From positions 1 to 37,236 of the forward strand of contig JAJYNP010000111.1 in assembly GCA_021786265.1 (NCBI GenBank): a stretch of DNA of 37,236 nucleotides. The letters are read 5' to 3'. The position numbers and the translations under genes are program-made. Below, piece by piece: positions 8,237 to 17,023 of the stretch. Each line of letters opens with the position of its first letter. The stretch's first letter is position 1. The notes beneath the pieces are model-generated. The model did no database searches and was not told where the DNA came from. It saw nothing but the letters and a program-made list of their open reading frames with translations. The stretch comes from Chloroflexota bacterium (lineage in GTDB: Bacteria; Chloroflexota; Limnocylindria; Limnocylindrales; CSP1-4).

Positions 8237-8429
8237 CCCGCGCCCCTGGGTTGTCCGGCGGTCTTGGGCCGCCGCCTCTTCGCGAGCGTCGCCGACCCCG
8301 GGTCAGTCGTCAAGGTCCGAAGGATGCGGGTCCCAACGCTTTGCCGAATGCGTTCGCCCCGCCTCCGGGATGCGTTCCGCCTGACGATGCCGGCGCCGTG
8401 AGCGCCCGTCGGCTCGCACCGCCCAACCC

Positions 8430-8458
8430 TTGCCAGGCTCATGGTCAGCGACTATAGT
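8430..8458 (+). promoter_or_regulatory. Promoter of the first toxin-antitoxin pair
   Basis: TTGCCA (8430-8435) and TATAGT (8453-8458) are separated by 17 bases, each matching the sigma-70 consensus at five of six positions. Transcription would start near 8465, about 15 bases before the antitoxin ATG at 8480. Confidence 0.65.
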
Positions 8459-8479
8459 CATGTCGGTGCTGTGTGACGG

Positions 8480-8725
8480 ATGGATGAGCTGACGGTGATG
8501 GCGAGTCGCTTCAAGGCGGAGTGCCTCGCGCTGCTCGACAGGGTCGAACGCACGAAGGTGTCGATCGTGGTGACGAAGCGCGGCCGGCCGGTCGCGCGCC
8601 TGGTGCCGCTCGATGAATCCGAGGCGCCCCGCGATACCCACGGATCCGTGCGATTGCTCGTCGCCGAGGATCAGGCGTACTACGGCACCGCCGAGCCCTG
8701 GGACGTGGACGCCGGCGGCCGATGA
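8480..8725 (+). CDS. Antitoxin, Phd/YefM family
   Basis: The product has 81 residues. The N-terminal part MDELTVMASRFKAECLALLD matches the Phd/YefM DNA-binding fold, followed by VVTKRGRPVARLVPLD, the typical beta-hairpin ending. The C-terminal 35 residues (Gly-Ser-Val-Arg onward, rich in acidic and aromatic residues) are the expected toxin-binding tail. It should neutralise the PIN toxin encoded next and repress its own promoter. Its stop overlaps the toxin start in ATGA, typical of such pairs. A good -35/-10 promoter lies upstream. Confidence 0.92.
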   Translation: MDELTVMASRFKAECLALLDRVERTKVSIVVTKRGRPVARLVPLDESEAPRDTHGSVRLLVAEDQAYYGTAEPWDVDAGGR

Positions 8726-9123
8726 CCGTCCTTGCCGACACGCACGCGCTGCTCTGGTGGAAGGGAGATCCGGCCCGCCTGTCCCGCGCCGCCCATCGAG
8801 AGCTCGAACGTGCGCGTCCCGTGCTCATCAGCACGATCTCGATCTGGGAGGTGTCGACCCTGCTGCGCCTCGGCCGGATCGCGCTCGATCGTGACCTGTA
8901 CGCCTGGATCCGGGATCTGCTCGCCGGCGACGTCGCGCTGGCCGACATCTCGGCCCAGGCCGCGGTGGACGCCGGCAGCTGGGACGCCAGCGCGTTTCAT
9001 GGGGACCCTGCGGATCGGCTGATCTACGCCACCGCCAGGGAGCTGCACGTCCCGCTCGTGACGAAGGACGAGCGCCTGCACGCGTTCGCGGCCGCCCAGG
9101 GTGACGTCCGGACTGTCTGGTAG
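8722..9123 (+). CDS. PIN-domain toxin, VapC-like ribonuclease
   Basis: The product has 133 residues, the whole length being a PIN domain. The acidic residues that hold Mg2+ are visible: D6 (VLADTHALLWW), E43 (SIWEVSTL), D98 (GDPADRLIYATA) and D116 (LVTKDERL). VapC-type toxins cut specific tRNA or rRNA sites and halt translation; the target here is unknown. The gene overlaps the Phd-like antitoxin by four bases. The Phd-plus-PIN combination is common. Confidence 0.93.
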   Translation: MTVLADTHALLWWKGDPARLSRAAHRELERARPVLISTISIWEVSTLLRLGRIALDRDLYAWIRDLLAGDVALADISAQAAVDAGSWDASAFHGDPADRLIYATARELHVPLVTKDERLHAFAAAQGDVRTVW

Positions 9124-9146
9124 ACCGTGAAAGGCGGTGCTCGTGT

Positions 9147-9175
9147 CTTACATCATGGGTGGGTAGTTGTATCAT
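9147..9175 (+). promoter_or_regulatory. Promoter for a leaderless antitoxin transcript
   Basis: CTTACA (9147-9152) and TATCAT (9170-9175) are spaced by exactly 17 bases. The GTG start of the antitoxin begins at 9182, seven bases after the -10 box, where RNA should begin. No ribosome binding site lies in between, which points to a leaderless mRNA. Confidence 0.6.
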
Positions 9176-9181
9176 GCACGT

Positions 9182-9424
9182 GTGGAACGGACCCAGATCT
9201 CCCTGACGGAGGAGCAGGCGCGGCGGCTGCGCCGGCTCGCCCAACGGCACCGAACCTCGATGGCCGCCCTGATCCGTGAGGCAGTCGACCGCGCATACCC
9301 GCCCACCGGCACCGAGGACGCGCGCTGGGAGATCGCGCTCTCCGCCGTCGGGGGGTTCCACTCCGGCCGCACGGACATCAGCACCGAGCACGACCGCGAG
9401 CTGGCCGACGCGTTCGGCGAATGA
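9182..9424 (+). CDS. Antitoxin, ribbon-helix-helix (CopG/VapB-like)
   Basis: The product has 80 residues from the GTG at 9182. An upstream TTG at 9167 is in frame but overlaps the -10 box, so it is rejected. The N-terminus MERTQISLTEEQARRLRRLA, then RTSMAALIREAVDRAY, is a ribbon-helix-helix DNA-binding fold. The remainder (about 45-80) is an acidic tail likely to bind the toxin. The stop overlaps the next start in ATGA. It lies 58 bases after the first toxin gene and has its own promoter. Confidence 0.9.
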   Translation: MERTQISLTEEQARRLRRLAQRHRTSMAALIREAVDRAYPPTGTEDARWEIALSAVGGFHSGRTDISTEHDRELADAFGE

Positions 9425-9813
9425 GCGTCTTCGTGGACACGTCCACGCTGTTCGCCCTGCTCGACGAGGATGACGCCAACCACGTCGCGGCCGTCGAGGC
9501 CCTCCGCCGGCTGCGTGGAGGGGCGCTGGTCACGCACGCGTACGTCGTCGTCGAGACGATCGCGCTCGTGTCTCGTCGCCTCGGATGGAGCGCGGTGGAG
9601 CGCCTGCTCGACTCGATTCTGCCCATCGTGAGCGTGGTTGCCGTCGACGACGGCCTTCACGACGCCGCCCTCGGTGCGTTCCGCCAGGCAGGGTCCGGGC
9701 GGGTCAGCTTCGTCGATCGGACGAGTTTCGCGTTCATGCGGGCGCAACGGATCGACGTCGCCCTCGCGTTCGACGCGGACTTCGAGAGCGCGGGGTTCGA
9801 CCTCGCGACCTGA
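9421..9813 (+). CDS. PIN-domain toxin, VapC-like ribonuclease (second copy)
   Basis: The product has 130 residues. PIN-domain acidic residues are D6 (VFVDTSTLFALL), E45 (YVVVETIAL), D99 (SFVDRTSFAFM) and D118/D120 (AFDADFES). It is only distantly like the first toxin, so the two modules are not a recent duplication. It is expected to cleave RNA when its ribbon-helix-helix partner is degraded. It is the last plus-strand gene before the convergent ispG operon. Confidence 0.9.
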   Translation: MSVFVDTSTLFALLDEDDANHVAAVEALRRLRGGALVTHAYVVVETIALVSRRLGWSAVERLLDSILPIVSVVAVDDGLHDAALGAFRQAGSGRVSFVDRTSFAFMRAQRIDVALAFDADFESAGFDLAT

Positions 9814-9848
9814 TCCCGCCCGAGACGTCCGGACGCGACCATCAGCCC

Positions 9849-9867
9849 GCCGGGCGTCGAGCCCGGC
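9849..9867. terminator. Hairpin between convergent genes
   Basis: GCCGGGC (9849-9855) and GCCCGGC (9861-9867) form a 7-bp stem with loop GTCGA, in the 66 bases between the end of the second toxin gene and the end of ispG. Its position suits a two-way terminator. No T-tract follows on either strand. Confidence 0.45.
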
Positions 9868-9879
9868 TGACCGCGCGAC

Positions 9880-11112
9880 CTACCCCGCCGCGACGGGCTC
9901 CTCGCGCCTCCCGTAGCGCCGCTCGACGTAGCCGTCGAGGATCGCCTTGAACTCGTCCACCAGCCCCTCGCCGCGGAGCGTGGTCGACAGCTTCCCGTCG
10001 ACGTAGACGGGCGCCACCGGCTCCTCGAACGTGCCGGGAAGCGAGATGCCGATGTCGGCGTGCTTCGACTCGCCGGGGCCGTTGACCACGCAGCCCATGA
10101 CGGCCACGCGCATCCCCTCGATGCCCGGGTAGCGCTCCCGCCAGGCCGGCATCGAGGCCGCCAGGTAGCCCTGCACGTCCTGGGCGAGCTGCTGGAAGAA
10201 CGTACTGGTGGTCCGCCCGCAGCCCGGGCAGGCCGAGACCTGCGGCAGGAACTGGCGCAGGCCCAGCGACTGCAGCACCTGCTGCGCGATCCGCACCTCC
10301 TCGGCGCGGTCGGCCCCGGGCTCGGGCGTGATCGAGACGCGGATGGTGTCGCCGATCCCCTCGTGGAGCAGGATCGCGAGGCCGGCGGTGGACGCCACCA
10401 CGCCCCTGGTCCCCATGCCAGCCTCGGTGAGCCCGAGGTGGAGCGGGTAGTCGCAGCGGGCCGCCAGGCGCCGGTAGACCTCGACCAGGTCGGGCACCCC
10501 GGAGACCTTGGCCGACAGGATGATCCGGTCGTGCGCCAGGCCGGTCGTTTCCGCCAGCTCGGCCGAGCGGAGCGCGGACTGCACCATCGCCTCGACCATC
10601 ACGTCGCGGGCGGGCGCAGGATCGGACAGTCGCGCGTTGGCGTCCATCAGGTCGGTCAGGAGCGCCTGGTCGAGCGAGCCCCAGTTGACGCCGATGCGGA
10701 CCGGCTTGTCGTGCTCGATCGCGACCCGGACGATGGTGGTGAAGCGCTCGTCGTGGTGCTCCTTCGACCCCACGTTCCCGGGGTTGATGCGGTACTTGTC
10801 GAGCGCGCGCGCCATCTCGGGGTACTCGACCAGCAGCTGGTGCCCGTTGTAGTGGAAGTCGCCGACGATCGGGACGCCGATGCCGAGCCCGCGGACTTTG
10901 CGCACCATCTCGGGGACCGCGGCGGCGGCACCGTCGTTGTTCACGGTGACGCGCACGAGCTCGCTGCCGGCGTGGGCGAGCGAGGCGACCTGGAGCGCGG
11001 TGGCGTCCGGGTCGGCCGTGTCGGTGTTGGTCATCGACTGCACGACGACCGGCCAGCGGGACCCGACCGGCACGTCGCCGACCATGACGGTGGGGCTCTG
11101 GCGACGGCTCAC
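9880..11112 (-). CDS. ispG: 4-hydroxy-3-methylbut-2-en-1-yl diphosphate synthase
   Basis: IspG (GcpE) reduces MEcPP to HMBPP in the non-mevalonate isoprenoid pathway, using a [4Fe-4S] cluster. The product has 410 residues. The TIM barrel begins with VMVGDVPVG and [17 protein letters not shown] and includes [14 protein letters not shown] and LHLGLTEAG. The cluster domain carries C295 and C298 (ACPGCGRT) and C341, with E348 ([17 protein letters not shown]). This is the bacterial form without the extra central domain. Start is GTG at 11112. It sits 13 bases after the site-2 protease gene and ends the long operon that also encodes Dxr, from the same pathway. Confidence 0.97.
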   Translation of the reverse strand: MSRRQSPTVMVGDVPVGSRWPVVVQSMTNTDTADPDATALQVASLAHAGSELVRVTVNNDGAAAAVPEMVRKVRGLGIGVPIVGDFHYNGHQLLVEYPEMARALDKYRINPGNVGSKEHHDERFTTIVRVAIEHDKPVRIGVNWGSLDQALLTDLMDANARLSDPAPARDVMVEAMVQSALRSAELAETTGLAHDRIILSAKVSGVPDLVEVYRRLAARCDYPLHLGLTEAGMGTRGVVASTAGLAILLHEGIGDTIRVSITPEPGADRAEEVRIAQQVLQSLGLRQFLPQVSACPGCGRTTSTFFQQLAQDVQGYLAASMPAWRERYPGIEGMRVAVMGCVVNGPGESKHADIGISLPGTFEEPVAPVYVDGKLSTTLRGEGLVDEFKAILDGYVERRYGRREEPVAAG

Positions 11113-11125
11113 GAGCCCGCCCCGA

Positions 11126-12211
11126 TCACGAGCCCGCCCCTCCCCTGACGATGTCGAAGTAGCTCACCCAGATCAGGAACCCGAACAGCAGCATGAACCC
11201 GATGAAGTACGTCGCCCGCTCCAGGCTCGCGCTGATCCGGTTTCGGCTGGCCGTCTGCAGCACCGACACGACGATCCGCCCGCCGTCGAGCGGCGGGAAG
11301 GGCAGCACGTTGACCACCGCCAGGTTCGCCGAGAGCAGGCCGATGAGCCAGAGCAGCACGACCGGCGGGGCCTCGGTGCGCACCGTGCCCACGGCCTCGG
11401 CGATCCCGATGGGCCCGCTCACCGGCGGCGCCGCGCCGGGGTTGCTGGCCACGGAGGTGACGAGCTGGCCGAGCGCGCCGACGATCAGCCCGCAGGCCTG
11501 GACGGTGCGGTCCGCCCCGACCCCGATCGCCGCCACCAGCGAGCGCTGGACGATCGCGCCGGGCACGATGCGGGCGGTGATGCCCAGGGCGCCCTTGCCC
11601 GCGTTGACCGCGGCCTGGCCCTGCAGCGTCACCGGGATCTGCCGGGTGGCGCCTCCGACCGTCTGGACCGTCAGGGTCACCCGGTCGCCGGCGTGGGCCA
11701 GCGTGTAGCCGGTCGGCGCCTGGCCGTCGAAGTACGGGAAGGTCCGTCCGTCCACCGCGGTGATCAGGTCGCCCGCCTGAAGGCCGATCGACGCGGCCGG
11801 CGTCCCCGCCACCACCGACTCCACACGCGCGTCCGCGTTGGGCTCGAAGGCCGCGGCGATCACGGTGAAGATCACGAACGCGAGGACCACGTTCATCGCC
11901 ACGCCCGCGACGAGGATCATGACGCGCACGGGGAGCGACTTGCGGCCGAAGCTGCGCGGGTCGTCGCTGCCGCCGTCCTCGCCCTCCAGGCGCACGAAGC
12001 CGCCGATCGGCAGCCAGTTCAGCGTGTACTCGGTCTCGCCGTCGCTGCCGAGCCGCGCGGCACGGGGCGGGAAGCCGATCCCGAACTCGTGGACTCGGAC
12101 GCCGGTGAGTCGCGCGACGAGGAAATGGCCGAACTCGTGCACCACCACCAGCCCGACCAGGATCGCGAGGAAGACGGCCAGCGTGATGCCGGAGTTGAGG
12201 ATGCCGCTCAT
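11126..12211 (-). CDS. rseP: Membrane site-2 zinc metalloprotease (RseP/RasP family)
   Basis: This M50 protease cuts membrane-bound regulators and signal-peptide remnants within the bilayer. The product has 361 residues from the ATG at 12211, whose bases overlap the dxr stop in ATGA. H25-E26-x-x-H29 ([11 protein letters not shown]) binds zinc in the first membrane segment. One PDZ domain is visible at about 130-190 ([20 protein letters not shown]). The C-terminal motif [13 protein letters not shown] supplies the third zinc ligand, followed by a last membrane helix. Its place after dxr and before ispG matches many bacterial genomes. The substrate here is unknown. Confidence 0.95.
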   Translation of the reverse strand: MSGILNSGITLAVFLAILVGLVVVHEFGHFLVARLTGVRVHEFGIGFPPRAARLGSDGETEYTLNWLPIGGFVRLEGEDGGSDDPRSFGRKSLPVRVMILVAGVAMNVVLAFVIFTVIAAAFEPNADARVESVVAGTPAASIGLQAGDLITAVDGRTFPYFDGQAPTGYTLAHAGDRVTLTVQTVGGATRQIPVTLQGQAAVNAGKGALGITARIVPGAIVQRSLVAAIGVGADRTVQACGLIVGALGQLVTSVASNPGAAPPVSGPIGIAEAVGTVRTEAPPVVLLWLIGLLSANLAVVNVLPFPPLDGGRIVVSVLQTASRNRISASLERATYFIGFMLLFGFLIWVSYFDIVRGGAGS

Positions 12212-13506
12212 GCCGGCGTCCCCGGCGGCAGGGTCGGTGCCGTCCCGGCCGGCGTCCCCGGCGGCAGGATCGGCGGCGTCCCCGGCGCGGCCTCGCACCA
12301 GGCGCGCACCTCGGCGTCGAGCGCGATCAGCTCCTCAAGCCCCGGCACGGGGCCGGCGCCGAAGCGCTCGACCGCGGCCCCCGCCAGGCGCGCGATCCCC
12401 GGGAAGTCCAGGGTGCGGTCGAGGAAGCGGCGCACGGCCACCTCGTCGGCGGCGATCAGCGCGGCGCTCGCCCGGGGCCCGGCCTGTCCGGCGTCGCGGG
12501 CGATCCGGAGCGCCGGGAAGCGGGACTCGTCGGGCCGCTCGAAGGTCAGCGCCGACAGCTCGTCGAGCCCGAGGTGCGGTGCCGGTGATGGATGTCGATC
12601 CGGAAAGGTGAGGGCGTACTGGATGGGAATGCGCATGTCAGGGTGTCCGAGCTGGGCCTTGAGGGATCCGTCGGCGAACTCCACGGCCGAGTGGATGATG
12701 CTCTGGGGGTGGATCACGACGGAGATCCGTGCAAGACCCACATCGTACAGCCGGTCGGCCTCGATGACCTCCAGCCCCTTGTTCATGAGCGTGGCGGAGT
12801 CCACCGTGATCTTCGCGCCCATGTGCCACGTCGGATGTGCCAGCGCCATCTCCGGCGTGACGCGCCCGAGCTCCACGGCCGGGAGCGTCCGGAACGGACC
12901 GCCCGAGGCGGTGAGCCAGATCCGGGCGATCGAGACGATGCGCTCGCCGGCCAGGCACTGCCAGATGGCGGAGTGCTCCGAATCGATGGGCCTCAGCCAG
13001 GCGAGCGGGCTGGCCCACGGGCCCGCCGCGTCCGCCGGCGCCATGCCGCCTGCCGACCGCTCGGCCAGCGCGCGCGCGAGCGGCATCACCAGGTGCCCCC
13101 CGCTCACCAGCGTCTCCTTGTTCGCCGTCGCGACCACCTTCCCGGCACGCAGCGCGGCCAGGACGGGCCGCAGGCTCACCACCCCGCCGGTCGCCACCAC
13201 CACCAGGTCGACGTCGTCGCGGGACGCCATCCGGACCAGCGCGTCTGGCGAGTCGTCGAGCTCGGTGCCGCCCGGGAGCTGCAGCGTGCGCCGGGCCGCC
13301 TCGTCGGCGAGCGCCACCACGCGCGGCCGCAGCGCCACGGCCTGGGCCTCGAGCGCCTGGCGATCGCGGCCGGCCGCCAGCGCGACCACCTCGAACCGAT
13401 CGCGAAGGCCGGCCAGCACGTCGAGCGTCTGCCGGCCGATGGAACCGGTCGAGCCAAGGAGCGCCACGCGGGTCCGCGGGTGATCGCCGATCGGACGCCA
13501 GCTCAC
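12208..13506 (-). CDS. dxr: 1-deoxy-D-xylulose-5-phosphate reductoisomerase
   Basis: Dxr converts DXP to MEP with NADPH, the committed step of the non-mevalonate pathway. The product has 432 residues from the GTG at 13506, which overlaps the cdsA stop (GTGA). The NADPH-binding motif is LLGSTGSIGRQTL near residue 15. Substrate and metal motifs include ATANKETLVSGG, DSEHSAIWQC, LTASGGPFR, HPTWHMGAKITVDSATLMNK and EADRLY. The C-terminal domain contains PDMRIPIQYALT. About 20 extra Pro/Gly/Thr-rich residues close the protein, encoded by a 20-bp direct repeat (12213-12232 and 12249-12268). This tail is longer than usual and probably disordered. Confidence 0.96.
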   Translation of the reverse strand: MSWRPIGDHPRTRVALLGSTGSIGRQTLDVLAGLRDRFEVVALAAGRDRQALEAQAVALRPRVVALADEAARRTLQLPGGTELDDSPDALVRMASRDDVDLVVVATGGVVSLRPVLAALRAGKVVATANKETLVSGGHLVMPLARALAERSAGGMAPADAAGPWASPLAWLRPIDSEHSAIWQCLAGERIVSIARIWLTASGGPFRTLPAVELGRVTPEMALAHPTWHMGAKITVDSATLMNKGLEVIEADRLYDVGLARISVVIHPQSIIHSAVEFADGSLKAQLGHPDMRIPIQYALTFPDRHPSPAPHLGLDELSALTFERPDESRFPALRIARDAGQAGPRASAALIAADEVAVRRFLDRTLDFPGIARLAGAAVERFGAGPVPGLEELIALDAEVRAWCEAAPGTPPILPPGTPAGTAPTLPPGTPA

Positions 13507-14357
13507 CGGGTCACCAGCGCCAGGTAGCCGGCAAGGACCGGCGCCGCGAACAGGAACGAGTCGATCCGGTCCAGCATCCCCCCGTGGCCGGGGATCAGGT
13601 GCCCCGAGTCCTTGGCGCCCGCCGCGCGCTTCAGCATCGACTCGGCAAGGTCGCCGGCCTGCGCCGCGAGCCCGACCAGGATCCCCACCGGCACCCCCTC
13701 GAGCGGCGAGCGGCCGAGCCCGGCCAGGACGAGGCCGGCCACGACCACCGCCCCGGCAAGCCCCCCGAGGAGCCCCGCGTACGTCTTCGACGGCGAGATG
13801 TGCTGGAGGAAGCGCCGCCGCCCGAATGCCCGCCCGAAGGCGTACGCGAACGAGTCGTACGACCAGACCGCCGCGATCAGCACCAGCAGCCATCCCCGGC
13901 CGCCGCCGAGTCCCGCGAGCGCCGCGCCGGCCGGCACTGCCGGCGCGGTGGCCAGGAGCCGGCTCGCGAACCCGAGGAGCCCCACGTACCCGGCGCCGAA
14001 CGCGGTCGCGACCCACGCGCCGAGCCCGTCGCGCGGCTCCGGGAACGAGAACGCCGCGGCACCTGCCAGCAGCGACCCGAGCGCGAGCAGGTCCAGGCCG
14101 GGGCCGGCCACGGATCCCGAGAGGCCGCCCGGCCAGTCCGGCGGCGCGCTCCCGGCGAGCACGAGCCCGGCCGCCAGCAGCGTGCCGTACCGGGCGAACC
14201 CGCGGTGCCCGGCCGCCCGGAGCAGGGCGAATGTCTCCCAGGCTGCGAGCGCCCCCACCGCCACGAGCGACGCGTCGACCCAGGGACGCCCCAGCAGAAA
14301 GACCGCGACGACGACCGGGACCAGGATCGCGGCACTGGCGAGGCGCTGCCGCAGCAT
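13503..14357 (-). CDS. cdsA: Phosphatidate cytidylyltransferase
   Basis: CdsA makes CDP-diacylglycerol from phosphatidic acid and CTP in the membrane. The product has 284 residues with about seven or eight hydrophobic segments. The family signature is clear near the C-terminus: ESMLKRAAGAKDSGHLIPGH, then GGMLDRIDSF, with the metal-binding Asp residues. PSKTYAGLLGG earlier also fits. Start ATG at 14357 lies seven bases past the uppS stop. It overlaps dxr by four bases. Confidence 0.95.
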   Translation of the reverse strand: MLRQRLASAAILVPVVVAVFLLGRPWVDASLVAVGALAAWETFALLRAAGHRGFARYGTLLAAGLVLAGSAPPDWPGGLSGSVAGPGLDLLALGSLLAGAAAFSFPEPRDGLGAWVATAFGAGYVGLLGFASRLLATAPAVPAGAALAGLGGGRGWLLVLIAAVWSYDSFAYAFGRAFGRRRFLQHISPSKTYAGLLGGLAGAVVVAGLVLAGLGRSPLEGVPVGILVGLAAQAGDLAESMLKRAAGAKDSGHLIPGHGGMLDRIDSFLFAAPVLAGYLALVTR

Positions 14358-14364
14358 GCGCGCC

Positions 14365-15057
14365 TCAGCGCCCGAAGCGCCGGGTCCGCCGGGCGTACTC
14401 CGCGAGCGCCTCGTCGAACGCGTCCGGTCCGAAGTCCGGCCAGGCCAGCTCGGAGAAGTACAGCTCGGCGTACGCCGCCTGCCAGATCAGGAAGTTGCTC
14501 AGGCGCTCCTCGCCGGCGGTCCGGATCAGCAGGTCGGGATCCGGCACGCCCGCGGTGTAGAGGCGCGCCTCGATCGCCGCCTCGTCGATCTGCCCCGGCG
14601 CCAGGCCGTCCTCGGCGCACCGGCGCGCCGCGTCGGCGATCTCCGAGCGCCCCGAGTAGTTGAACGCCACGTTGAGCAGCAGCCGGTCGCCCTCGCGGGT
14701 CGCGTCGAGTCCGCCCAGGATCGAGGCCCGCGTCTCCTCCGGCAGCTCGTCGAGGCGGCCGAGCAGCCGCACCCGCACGCCCTGCGAGCGCAGCTCCGCC
14801 GTCTCGTCGCGGATCGCGGACTGGAGCAGGTCGAAGAGCGTCCGGACCTCCTCCGGAGAGCGCGCCCAGTTCTCGCGGCTGAACGCGTAGAGCGAGAGGA
14901 CGCCGACCCCGCGTTCCACCGCGCGGTGCAGCAGCGGCCGGATGGCACGCACCCCCGCCGCATGGCCCTCGGCCTCCGTCACGCCATGGGCGCGCGCCCA
15001 GCGACGGTTGCCGTCCATGATGATCGCCACGTGGCGAGGGACGACCGTCGCCTCCAT
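14365..15057 (-). CDS. uppS: Isoprenyl (undecaprenyl) diphosphate synthase
   Basis: This cis-prenyltransferase makes the long-chain polyprenyl diphosphate that carries cell-wall precursors. The product has 230 residues. The catalytic Asp15 is in VAIIMDGNRRWA. Other family motifs are LSLYAFSRENWARS, LLNVAFNYSGRSEI and DPDLLIRTAGEERLSNFLIW followed by YAELYF. The length is typical. ATG at 15057 abuts the frr stop without a gap. It uses the product chain from Dxr and IspG, encoded downstream. Confidence 0.97.
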   Translation of the reverse strand: MEATVVPRHVAIIMDGNRRWARAHGVTEAEGHAAGVRAIRPLLHRAVERGVGVLSLYAFSRENWARSPEEVRTLFDLLQSAIRDETAELRSQGVRVRLLGRLDELPEETRASILGGLDATREGDRLLLNVAFNYSGRSEIADAARRCAEDGLAPGQIDEAAIEARLYTAGVPDPDLLIRTAGEERLSNFLIWQAAYAELYFSELAWPDFGPDAFDEALAEYARRTRRFGR

Positions 15058-15615
15058 CTAGACCGCCAGAACCTCCTGCTCCTTGGCCTTGCCGTGCCGG
15101 TCCACCTCGTCGATGTACCGGTCGGTCAGCTTCTGGAGCTGCTCGTGCTCGCGGCGGCCCTCGTCGGCGCTGACCTCGCCGTCATGCTCCTCGCGCTTGA
15201 GCTCGTCGGCGGCGTCGCGGCGGAGGTTGCGGATCTCGACCCGCGCCTCTTCCATCCGCTTGTGGACCTGCTTCACCAGGTCGCGCCGTCGCTCCTCGGT
15301 GAGCGGCGGGATGTTCAGCCGGACCACCGACCCGTCGACGTTGGGGGTGAGGCCGAGGTCGCTCTTCTGGATCGCCTTCTCGATGGCGCCGAGCGCCGAG
15401 CGATCCCAGGGCTGGATCACGATCGAGTGGGCCTCGGGGACGCTGATCCCCGCCAGCTGGTTCAGCGGCGTGGGCGTCCCGTAGTACTCCACCGTCAGTC
15501 GCTCGACCAGCGCGGTCGAGGCGCGACCCGTGCGCACGGCCTGGAAGTCGCGGATCATCACGTCGACCGCGCGGGCCATCTTCGGCTCGGCGGTGGCAAG
15601 GGCCTGGCTGCTCAT
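15058..15615 (-). CDS. frr: Ribosome recycling factor
   Basis: RRF splits terminated ribosomes together with EF-G. The product has 185 residues, the standard size. The three-helix-bundle motifs are present: [78 protein letters not shown] and the final helix up to [12 protein letters not shown]. The ATG overlaps the pyrH stop by three bases, and the stop touches uppS. Confidence 0.98.
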   Translation of the reverse strand: MSSQALATAEPKMARAVDVMIRDFQAVRTGRASTALVERLTVEYYGTPTPLNQLAGISVPEAHSIVIQPWDRSALGAIEKAIQKSDLGLTPNVDGSVVRLNIPPLTEERRRDLVKQVHKRMEEARVEIRNLRRDAADELKREEHDGEVSADEGRREHEQLQKLTDRYIDEVDRHGKAKEQEVLAV

Positions 15616-16385
15616 GCGCTCCCACCTCCACTGATGATCGTGCCGACCGGCTCACCGAGCGCGACGCTGCGGATGTTGTCCGGCCGATTGAGGTCGAAGA
15701 CGACGATGGGGAGGTCGTTCTCCATGCAGAGCGAGACCGCCGTCGCGTCGAGCACCTGCAGGCGCTCGGTCAGGACGTCGACGTAGGTCAGGCGCTCGTA
15801 GCGATGCGCGCCGGGGTGCAGCAGCGGATCCGCGTCGTACACCCCGTCGACCCTGGTCGCCTTCAGGATGACCTCGGCGTCGATCTCCACCGCGCGCAGC
15901 GCCGCCGCCGTGTCGGTGGTGAAGTACGGGTTGCCAGTGCCGGCCGCCAGGATCACCACGCGCCCCTTCTCCAGGTGACGCACCGCGCGCCGCCGGATGT
16001 ACGGCTCGGCGACCTCGTTCATGGCGAGCGCGCTCATCACGCGGGTGTCGAGGTGCTCCTTCTCGAGCGCGTCCTGGAGGGCGAGCGCGTTCATCACGGT
16101 GGCGAGCATGCCGATGTAGTCGCCCGTGGCGCGGTCCATGCCCTTGGCCGCCGCGGCAAGCCCCCGGAAGATGTTGCCGCCGCCCACGACGATCGCGACC
16201 TGGATCCCGAGCGCGTGGACGTCGACGAGCTGCTTCGCGATGAAGGTGCAGAACGCCGGGTCCACGCCATACGGTCGCTCACCGAGGAGTGCCTCGCCGG
16301 AGAGCTTCAGGAGGATGCGGTGATACCGGGGACGGCCCTCCTGGCCTCCGACCGCCGTCGACGCCGTGGCGTCGGCTTCCGTCAC
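15612..16385 (-). CDS. pyrH: Uridylate kinase
   Basis: PyrH phosphorylates UMP to UDP in the cytosol. The product has 257 residues from the GTG at 16385, which overlaps the tsf stop (GTGA). The first 20 residues (Thr/Ala/Gly-rich) precede the core [13 protein letters not shown]. Further motifs are [49 protein letters not shown] and [14 protein letters not shown]. This is the amino-acid-kinase fold of bacterial hexameric UMP kinases. The tsf-pyrH-frr order is widely conserved. Confidence 0.97.
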   Translation of the reverse strand: MTEADATASTAVGGQEGRPRYHRILLKLSGEALLGERPYGVDPAFCTFIAKQLVDVHALGIQVAIVVGGGNIFRGLAAAAKGMDRATGDYIGMLATVMNALALQDALEKEHLDTRVMSALAMNEVAEPYIRRRAVRHLEKGRVVILAAGTGNPYFTTDTAAALRAVEIDAEVILKATRVDGVYDADPLLHPGAHRYERLTYVDVLTERLQVLDATAVSLCMENDLPIVVFDLNRPDNIRSVALGEPVGTIISGGGSA

Positions 16386-16990
16386 AGCTCTTCGCCCAGC
16401 TGGTACCGCGCGAACCGGCGCACCCGGATGTTCTCGCCGATCCGCGCGATCGCGTCGATCAGGAGCTGCCCGACGGTGATGTCGGTGTCGCGGAACGGCT
16501 GCTCGACCAGCACCGCCTGCGTGTACCACTTCCTGAGCTGCCCGTCCACGATCTGGCCGCGGAGGTGCTCCGGCTTCTTCTGGGTCGACTCGTCCGCCAG
16601 CAGCTCGGCGCGTTTCGCCTCGAGCACGCCGGCGGGGATCGACTCGACCGTCGGGTAGAGCGGGGCGAGCCCGGCGACCTGCATCGCCAGGTCTCGCACG
16701 AGCTTCTGGAACTCCTCGGTGCGAGCGACGAAGTCGGTCTCGCAGTTGACCTCGATCAGCACGCCGACCCGTCCGCCGGGGTGAATGTAGCTGGCGACCT
16801 GTCCCTCGCGCGCCTCTCGCCCGGCCTTCTTCTGCGCCGCGGCGAGGCCGCGCTCGCGCAGGATGGTGATGGCGCGGTCCAAGTCGCCGCCGGTCTCCTC
16901 GAGCGCCCGCTTGCAGTCCATGAATCCGGCGCCGGTCCGCTCACGGAGCTCCTTGACGGTCTCGGCCTTGATCTGCACCTGCTCAGCCAT
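16382..16990 (-). CDS. tsf: Elongation factor Ts (short form)
   Basis: EF-Ts reloads EF-Tu with GTP. The product has 202 residues, the short form known from Thermus and related bacteria rather than the 280-residue E. coli form. The UBA-like N-terminal part has [20 protein letters not shown], and the core has [20 protein letters not shown]. The Tu-binding region continues into the dimerisation part ([18 protein letters not shown]). The ATG at 16990 lies 33 bases past rpsB, the usual partner. Confidence 0.97.
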   Translation of the reverse strand: MAEQVQIKAETVKELRERTGAGFMDCKRALEETGGDLDRAITILRERGLAAAQKKAGREAREGQVASYIHPGGRVGVLIEVNCETDFVARTEEFQKLVRDLAMQVAGLAPLYPTVESIPAGVLEAKRAELLADESTQKKPEHLRGQIVDGQLRKWYTQAVLVEQPFRDTDITVGQLLIDAIARIGENIRVRRFARYQLGEEL

Positions 16991-17023
16991 GCGTGTTCGT
17001 GGTCCCTTCGTGTCGTCGAGAGA

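Noticed and set aside
8460..8493. Short upstream frame from ATG 8460 before the Phd-like antitoxin
   Set aside because: It lies across the predicted RNA start and has no ribosome binding site.
12208..14016. Longer Dxr with an N-terminal extension into cdsA
   Set aside because: The GTG at 13506 overlaps the cdsA stop and places the NADPH motif at the usual position; the extension is a cdsA shadow.
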